64,000 nucleotides of DNA from Chloroflexota bacterium (lineage in GTDB: Bacteria > Chloroflexota > Dehalococcoidia > Lucifugimonadales > UBA3495). Location: positions 54,927-118,926 of the forward strand of contig JAPPGG010000006.1 of NCBI GenBank assembly GCA_028875055.1, read 5' to 3'. Both the position numbers and the translations under genes were made by a program. The notes beneath the pieces were generated by a model that was not told where the DNA came from, did no database searches, and saw only the letters and a list, made by a program, of their open reading frames with translations. Of this stretch, positions 59,419 through 64,000 are shown piece after piece. Numbering within the stretch: position 1 is the stretch's first letter; each line of letters starts with the position of its first letter.

Positions 59419-60387
59419 ATGGCTAGTCACAGCGACAATACAGGCCTTACCGTTGTAACCGGCGCCTTCGGATTTACCGGGCGTCACATAGCGCAGAAGC
59501 TGCTGGATTCCGGGAAGGTTGTGAGCACCCTCACCGGTCGCCCCCAGTTACATGGCACTGTTCAGGACCCCTTCCACGGCCAGGTTGAAGCTGTGCCCCT
59601 CAATTTCCGCGACGCCGGTTCCCTGGCGAAGTCACTGGAAGGGGTTGACACCCTCTACAACACCTACTGGGTGCGGTTTTCCAGCGGAGAAGTCACTTTC
59701 GACCAGGCCGTGGAAAACTCCCGCATCCTGGTGAACGCGGCGGTTGAGGCGGGAGTGAAGCGGCTGGTGCACATCAGCATTACCAACCCTTCAGAGGATT
59801 CCCGCCTGCCCTATTTCAGGGGGAAGGCCCTGGTGGAGCGGGCCATCCGGGAGTCGAACCTGTCCTATGCCATAATACGGCCCGCCCTGGTCTTCGGCGA
59901 GGGCGACATACTGCTCAATAATATTGCCTGGGCTCTGCGCCGCTTCCCCTTCTTTCCCGTCGCTGGCGACGGTCACTATAGCGCCCAGCCCGTTTACGTG
60001 GGCGACCTGGCAGACCTGGCAATTTCCTCCGCCGATTCCCCCGACAACATGACGGTGGACGCCGTTGGTCCGGAAACCTACACCTTCGACGAACTGGTGT
60101 ACCTGCTGGAACAGTCCGTTGGCAGCCGGGCCAAAATCGCCCACATGCCCCTGGCGCTGGCCCTTTCCCTGTCGCGCATAGTGGGGTACTTCGTGAGGGA
60201 TATAGTGCTTACCCGCGAGGAGATTGACGGGCTGGCCGGCAACCTGCTGCTGTCTGCCGAGCCGCCTCGCGGCGTCACGAAGCTCAGCGACTGGCTGGCC
60301 GACCACGGCAGGGTCCTGGGCCAGAATTACGCCTCCGAGCTGGACCGCCACTACCGTACCCACGGCCGTGGTCTGCTGGGAAACTGA
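59419..60387 (+). CDS. NAD(P)-binding NmrA/NDUFA9-like oxidoreductase
   Basis: The 322 residues show TGAFGFTGRHIAQKLL (GxxGxxG) at 14-28, a GVDTLYNTYWVRF segment, then NAAVEAGVKRLVHISITNPSEDSRLPYFRGKALVERAIRESNLSYAIIRPALVFGEGD, typical of the complex-I NDUFA9-like atypical SDRs. The catalytic Tyr-Lys pair is replaced (YFRGK), so a binding or quinone-linked role is possible. No Shine-Dalgarno is apparent; a TTAAAAT box 8 nt upstream raises the possibility of a leaderless message. Confidence 0.82.
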   Translation: MASHSDNTGLTVVTGAFGFTGRHIAQKLLDSGKVVSTLTGRPQLHGTVQDPFHGQVEAVPLNFRDAGSLAKSLEGVDTLYNTYWVRFSSGEVTFDQAVENSRILVNAAVEAGVKRLVHISITNPSEDSRLPYFRGKALVERAIRESNLSYAIIRPALVFGEGDILLNNIAWALRRFPFFPVAGDGHYSAQPVYVGDLADLAISSADSPDNMTVDAVGPETYTFDELVYLLEQSVGSRAKIAHMPLALALSLSRIVGYFVRDIVLTREEIDGLAGNLLLSAEPPRGVTKLSDWLADHGRVLGQNYASELDRHYRTHGRGLLGN

Positions 60388-60393
60388 CCGGCC

Positions 60394-61203
60394 ATGACGA
60401 GTACGGACCCGAACATGCCGCTGTCCGGCAAGGTGGCCGTTGTCACCGGTTCCAGCCGGGGCATCGGCAAAGCCATGGCCCTGGGCCTGGCGCGGGCGGG
60501 GGCCTGCGTGGTGGTGGCGGCGCGTTCCGAGGAGGAACGGGAACAGGCGCCCGGCACCATCTACGCCACTGCCGCCGAGATCGAGGCCCTGGGGGGCAGG
60601 GCCCTGCCCGTCCGTTGCAACGTGCGTGAGGAAGAAAGCATCAAGGCCATGGTGGGCGAAACCCTGGATGCCTTTGGCGCCATAGACGTGCTGGTCAACA
60701 ACGCGGGAATCGGGACGTACCGTCCCTTTCTGGAGACCACCCTCCGGGAATGGGACCTAGTAATGGACATTAACCTGCGGGCCACCTACATCGGCTGCCG
60801 CGCCGTGGCTCCCATCATGGTGGAGCAGGGCGGCGGCAGCATCGTCAATATTTCCTCCCATGCCGCCGGCAACATCTTCTCTTCCACCCTCTCGGCCGAC
60901 TCCGGCCAGGACATTGCCATGATGGGCCAGGCCTATGGTGTATCCAAGGCGGCGGTTGAGCGTCTCACCTGGGGCCTGTCCGCGGAACTGGGGCAGTTCA
61001 ACATTGCCGTCAACGTGCTGCGTCCCCTCCGACCCGTCCTGACCGAGGGTTTCCAGGCCCAGCGACCCGACGCAGATTACTCAACCTGGGCCTCGCCCGA
61101 CGATATGGTCAAGGCCACGGTTTTCCTGGCCGGACAGGACGCCAGCGGGCTTACCGGTTCCAACGTAACTGCCGAGGAACTGGTGCGTCGCCTGCGCCTC
61201 TAA
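60394..61203 (+). CDS. SDR-family oxidoreductase
   Basis: This 269-residue classical short-chain dehydrogenase carries the TGSSRGIG motif at 18-25, NNAGIGTY, a IVNISSHAAG Ser and the catalytic Y181xxxK185 (AYGVSKAAVERL). The C-terminal loop has NVLRPLRPV. The substrate is unknown. It starts 6 nt after the preceding gene, so both likely form a pair of dehydrogenases in one transcript. Confidence 0.92.
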   Translation: MTSTDPNMPLSGKVAVVTGSSRGIGKAMALGLARAGACVVVAARSEEEREQAPGTIYATAAEIEALGGRALPVRCNVREEESIKAMVGETLDAFGAIDVLVNNAGIGTYRPFLETTLREWDLVMDINLRATYIGCRAVAPIMVEQGGGSIVNISSHAAGNIFSSTLSADSGQDIAMMGQAYGVSKAAVERLTWGLSAELGQFNIAVNVLRPLRPVLTEGFQAQRPDADYSTWASPDDMVKATVFLAGQDASGLTGSNVTAEELVRRLRL

Positions 61204-61382
61204 TTTGCAGATGCGAGCCCAAGCCGGCTCCCTCCGTCGCCCAGCATGAACGCGCCCGGACGGCGCATACAGCCGCCAGTTACGAGGCTCGTCGGCCAGA
61301 GAAGGCTGGCTGCCCGACCCAAATCGCCCGAGTTGAGTTCCCTCTGGGCCGGAAAAGCCCCTGCCGCGTCTCGCTCCTACCC

Positions 61383-61418
61383 AAAAAGAAAAGGGGAGGA
61401 ACCTGGTCCCTCCCCCCT
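61383..61418 (-). terminator. Terminator of the ytxH-like gene
   Basis: On the minus strand GGGGAGGGACC..GGTTCCTCCCC forms a GC stem followed by TTTTCTTTTT (61392 down to 61383). It lies about 60 bp after the stop. Confidence 0.8.
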
Positions 61419-61475
61419 TGTTGCTATTACTTACCAGTTTCGCAGCAGCATCAGCTGCCAGAGCAGCGAATTATC

Positions 61476-61778
61476 CTACTCGTCCTCCAGCACCTGGGCC
61501 GTTGCCGCCTCCTCGGCAGCTTCCTGGCTGTTGCGGCGGCGCAGGTTCTGGACCCGCTCCCGCGCAGTTCCTACGTATTCGCCAGCCCGTTCGCGTACGG
61601 GTCCGGCATACTCGGTGGCTCGCTCCCGCGCAACGTCAAGATACTCTCCGGCCCTTTCGCGCACCAGTTGCCTGGTCTCGCTGCCCGGCTTGGGCGCCAC
61701 CAGCAGTCCAATCGCCGCGCCCACCACGGCACCGAATAGCATGCCTGTTACAAACTTGTCCAGTCCATTGTCCGCCAT
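61476..61778 (-). CDS. YtxH-domain protein with 11-residue repeats
   Basis: This 100-residue protein has one membrane segment (about 9-29, FVTGMLFGAVVGAAIGLLVAP), followed by the YtxH K-P-G-S-E-T-R motif and then four near-perfect 11-residue units of [VA]RERAxEYxxx (about 38-80). Such repeats form amphipathic helices as in LEA-like and apolipoprotein proteins. A GGGAGG site and a good promoter precede it. YtxH relatives are stress-linked; the role here is unknown. Confidence 0.85.
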   Translation of the reverse strand: MADNGLDKFVTGMLFGAVVGAAIGLLVAPKPGSETRQLVRERAGEYLDVARERATEYAGPVRERAGEYVGTARERVQNLRRRNSQEAAEEAATAQVLEDE

Positions 61779-61838
61779 TGCAATCCTCCCTCAGGGACAT
61801 CACATAATGCTGTCCCGTTACTTTTCGTAATATACATA

Positions 61839-61867
61839 ATTATATATCATCGTGTAAAATTTTGCAA
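61839..61867 (-). promoter_or_regulatory. Sigma70-type promoter of the ytxH-like gene
   Basis: On the minus strand, TTGCAA (61867-61862), a 17-nt spacer and TATAAT (61844-61839). Transcription should begin near 61832, with a leader of about 54 nt. The whole patch is unusually AT-rich for this genome. Confidence 0.75.
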
Positions 61868-61960
61868 TCGTAACTTGAGCCAAATCAATGGCATTTTGTG
61901 CTCTCAAGCCCCAGCAAAGTGTTAAACTGTCGCCTGCGAATTTGCTTTCGCGGCAGACGC

Positions 61961-61983
61961 AATATTGGGTGAGACCCAGTATT
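61961..61983. repeat. Hairpin in the tfoX leader
   Basis: AATATTGGGT-GAG-ACCCAGTATT has 10-bp arms with one G.U pair. It lies 37 bp before the TfoX-like start and could shape the leader or serve as a binding site. Confidence 0.55.
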
Positions 61984-62019
61984 CCAAAACACTGGGCAAA
62001 GGCGACCTGGACGTACAAC

Positions 62020-62349
62020 ATGGCATACGACGAATCCCTGGCAAATCGAGTAAGAAAGATTCTGGCCCCGGTGGGCGACATCTCCGAACGCAAGATGTTC
62101 GGCGGGCTGGCCTTCATGCTCAGCGGCAATATGTGCTGCTGTATTGAAAAGGCCAACCTGATCGTTCGCACGGGAGCCGAACAATACGAGACGGCCCTGC
62201 AGCTTCCCCACGCCCGGGTGTGCGACTTCACCGGAAGGCCCATGCGGGGTTTTGTTTACGTGGACGAAGAGGGTGTGAAGGATGATTCCGGTCTCAGGGA
62301 GTGGGTCGCCCTGTCAGTGAAGTTCGCCGGCTCATTGCCTCCCAAGTAG
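62020..62349 (+). CDS. TfoX/Sxy N-terminal-domain protein
   Basis: ATG 62020 is chosen because the family begins MAYDESLANRVRKIL; the frame is open 44 codons further upstream. The 109 residues carry ISERKMFGGLAFMLSGNMCCCIEKANLIVR, the hallmark of TfoX N-domain proteins, and RPMRGFVYVDEEG. It has the N-domain only. In competence systems TfoX is a regulator; single-domain versions are widespread and of unknown function. Confidence 0.88.
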   Translation: MAYDESLANRVRKILAPVGDISERKMFGGLAFMLSGNMCCCIEKANLIVRTGAEQYETALQLPHARVCDFTGRPMRGFVYVDEEGVKDDSGLREWVALSVKFAGSLPPK

Positions 62350-62442
62350 GGTGGGCATCTTCTTGCCCGCCGCTCGGACCGAATTTGTCTGAAGTCGCTG
62401 GTGAGAGTATCCTTGCCCCAAAATTATCGTGGACGTACTGAC

Positions 62443-63627
62443 ATGACTATTTCCGATGATGTACGCCGTTCCATGGAAGAAGGCGGCTGGATTCGCCGCA
62501 TGTTCGAGGTGGGCATCGCCCTCAAAGCCCAGTACGGGGAGGACAAGGTCTTCGACCTCTCCCTCGGCAATCCCGTGGTGGAGCCGCCCAAGGAATTCAA
62601 CGAGGAACTATTGCGCCTGGCCCGGGACCCCGGCAAGGGAATGCACCGATATATGCCCAATGCCGGCTATCCCGAAACCAGGAACGCCGTTGCCCAGACC
62701 CTCCAGGCCGAGACGGGACTGTCTTTTGGTGTCGGAGACATCGTGATGAGCTGCGGGGCCGCCGGGGCCATCAACGTGGTATTACGCGCCACCCTGAACC
62801 CTGGAGACGAGGTCATCATCCTCTCCCCCTTCTTCGGCGAGTACGTTTACTACATCGGCAACCACAATGGGATCCCCGTAATAGTTCCCACCACCGAGGA
62901 CTTCCAGCTGGACCTGGCCGCCATTGAGCAGGCCATTACTTTCAGGACCCGGGGCTTGATCATCAACTCGCCCAACAACCCCTCGGGCGTGGTCTATTCC
63001 CCTGGGCAAATAGATGACCTGGCGGCGCTCCTGAACCGCAAGCAGGCGGAGCTGGGTACGGAAATCTACATCGTCAGCGACGAACCCTACCGCCACCTGA
63101 TCTACGACGGCCTCACTTATCCCCAGGTTTTCACCCGGTACGACCACACCATAGTGGTCAACTCCCACGCCAAGGACCTGGGGCTGCCGGGGGAGCGAAT
63201 CGGCTACATCGCGGTCCACCCCGACTACCCTAACAAGGGCGAACTGGTGGACGGCATGGTTTTCTGCACCCGCACCCTGGGATTCGTCAACGCGCCGGCC
63301 CTGATGCAGCATGTAGTCAGGGGTCTGCAGGGTATCAGCGTGGACGTGGGAGAATACCAGCGCAAGCGGGACTTCCTGTACTCGAACCTGACGGAACTGG
63401 GCTACTCAATGGTCAAGCCCCAGGGAGCCTTCTACCTTTTCCCCGAGTCTCCTCTGCCCGAAGACACGGAATTTGTGGATGCCCTGCAGGAGTGGAATGT
63501 GCTGGTGGTTCCCGGCAGGGGCTTTGGCACCCCCGGCCACTTCCGCATCTCCTACTGCGTGGACGACTGGGTGCTGGAAGGGGCCATTGAAGGCTTTGCC
63601 CGGGCGGCGGAGCGGTTTGGGCTGTAG
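62443..63627 (+). CDS. Class I/II pyridoxal-phosphate aminotransferase
   Basis: ATG 62443 gives 394 residues. Motifs: LSLGNPVVEPPKEF, MPNAGYPETRNAVA, INSPNNPSGVVYS, SDEPYRHLIYDG, the PLP Lys244 in NSHAKDLGLPGERIGY and a C-terminal HFRISYCVDD. It resembles AspC-type enzymes acting on aspartate or other amino acids; the exact donor is unclear. The upstream leader is short and has no strong ribosome site. Confidence 0.92.
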   Translation: MTISDDVRRSMEEGGWIRRMFEVGIALKAQYGEDKVFDLSLGNPVVEPPKEFNEELLRLARDPGKGMHRYMPNAGYPETRNAVAQTLQAETGLSFGVGDIVMSCGAAGAINVVLRATLNPGDEVIILSPFFGEYVYYIGNHNGIPVIVPTTEDFQLDLAAIEQAITFRTRGLIINSPNNPSGVVYSPGQIDDLAALLNRKQAELGTEIYIVSDEPYRHLIYDGLTYPQVFTRYDHTIVVNSHAKDLGLPGERIGYIAVHPDYPNKGELVDGMVFCTRTLGFVNAPALMQHVVRGLQGISVDVGEYQRKRDFLYSNLTELGYSMVKPQGAFYLFPESPLPEDTEFVDALQEWNVLVVPGRGFGTPGHFRISYCVDDWVLEGAIEGFARAAERFGL

Positions 63628-63653
63628 GGGCTTAACCCCGGAGGGAATGGCGC

Positions 63654-63896
63654 ATGAAAGAAGTTCAGTGGGATTTGCGAGCGGAAGGACGCGCCTGGCA
63701 GGGCCCCGAGGCCAGAGCCCGCTACCAATTGACTCCCGAAAAGATGGAGATGATCGGGGGAAAGTTATTTTGGTCAGACGAGGATCGACTGACCATGCTG
63801 GCGCTTCTTCTGGAGAACGTCGGGGTTGACGAGGGTGTACGCATCGGCGACCCCAACGTGTGGCGTGCTGCAGTGGACAGGCTTCCGGCTTCCTGA
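63654..63896 (+). CDS. Small conserved hypothetical protein
   Basis: The 80 residues read MKEVQWDLRAEGRAWQGPEARARYQ..., with a central MEMIGGKLFWSDEDRLTMLALLLENVG and GDPNVWRAAV. The core resembles short uncharacterised proteins of cyanobacteria and Chloroflexota (KLFWSxEDRLxxLxLLLENVG). A CGGAGGGAATGGCGC site precedes the ATG. It is 26 bp after the aminotransferase, so it may be in its transcript. Function is unknown. Confidence 0.7.
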   Translation: MKEVQWDLRAEGRAWQGPEARARYQLTPEKMEMIGGKLFWSDEDRLTMLALLLENVGVDEGVRIGDPNVWRAAVDRLPAS

Positions 63897-64000
63897 TCAA
63901 GCCCGTTCCGCAATATCTGCCCCATGCTGCCGGTAGTAAGGACAATCTAGGGCGTGTGGACAAAATGGTAACATAGGGGGAGTCAAGGATACGGGTATGG

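Noticed and set aside
61246..61830. 194-codon + strand Ser-rich frame over the ytxH-like gene
   Set aside because: Its repeats (SPARSRTGPAYSVARSR) are the antisense reading of the 11-residue YtxH repeats; promoter and terminator point to the minus strand.
1..64000. CRISPR arrays, tRNA or rRNA genes, integrase or insertion sequence genes
   Set aside because: None seen: no regularly spaced direct repeats, no cloverleaf with a GGTTCRAAT-type arm in a gap, and no transposase or integrase motifs, so island borders cannot be tied to a mobile-element attachment site.

Overview
The window is about 60% GC and densely coded. It reads as a chromosome segment of an uncultured Chloroflexota bacterium, most like the SAR202/Dehalococcoidia lineage. 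The pointers are three luciferase-like FMN-dependent oxidoreductases (1552, 5395, 57291), a two-gene sulfopyruvate-decarboxylase-type TPP enzyme, a full urea-uptake and urease module, many small oxidoreductases, and lipoproteins of monoderm style. This assignment is by gene content only. There are no rRNA genes, tRNAs or CRISPR arrays that I can see.

Layout. (1) 2-6504: housekeeping and catabolic genes: the end of a MetE-like methyltransferase, an Asp-box propeller, two FMN oxidoreductases, a hicA(broken)-hicB pair, mnmA, rnhB and a YraN nuclease. (2) 6505-7984: a gene desert that carries a strong -35 element. (3) 7985-38543: a contractile injection system (eCIS, phage-tail-like) island, all on the + strand. 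It has two atypical response regulators, a two-module AAA+ ATPase, an Afp16/DUF4255 terminator-type protein, the sheath, two tube proteins, a tail-assembly-chaperone-like overlapping pair, a 1495-residue disordered protein, a LysM protein, a VgrG-type spike, PAAR, gp25, baseplate J and tail protein I. These are followed by an accessory set: a GLeV/DUF4159-like protein, three paralogous Ig-like transmembrane proteins, a DUF4157 'eCIS core' metallopeptidase-like protein and a large lipoprotein metallopeptidase. (4) 38544-40320: a MITE-like element, a near-consensus promoter, comDE-like genes and a strong terminator. (5) 40669-52155: urtABCDE, glnA and ureABCFGD, one pathway from urea import to glutamine; ureE is not present. 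(6) 52444-64000: a mixed catabolic region with an MFS transporter broken by a stop codon, SDR/epimerase enzymes, an NHL propeller, a VOC protein, a substrate-binding protein coupled to an FMN oxidoreductase, an alpha/beta hydrolase, YtxH, TfoX, an aminotransferase and a small hypothetical.

The most unusual part is the injection-system island. No conventional tape-measure protein or tail fibre is recognisable. In their place are a very long low-complexity protein with a short charged helical C-terminus and a family of proteins that look built to sit in the cell membrane, with two cytoplasmic Ig-like domains, one membrane segment and, in two of them, a roughly 500-residue Cys-containing outer part. 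I infer a membrane-docked rather than freely released injection machine. Two genes elsewhere (hicA and the MFS transporter) each carry a single in-frame stop in otherwise intact reading frames.

Limits: all assignments come from reading motifs and gene order without database searches. Start codons were moved inward from the longest reading frame where a ribosome-binding site or family alignment supported it.
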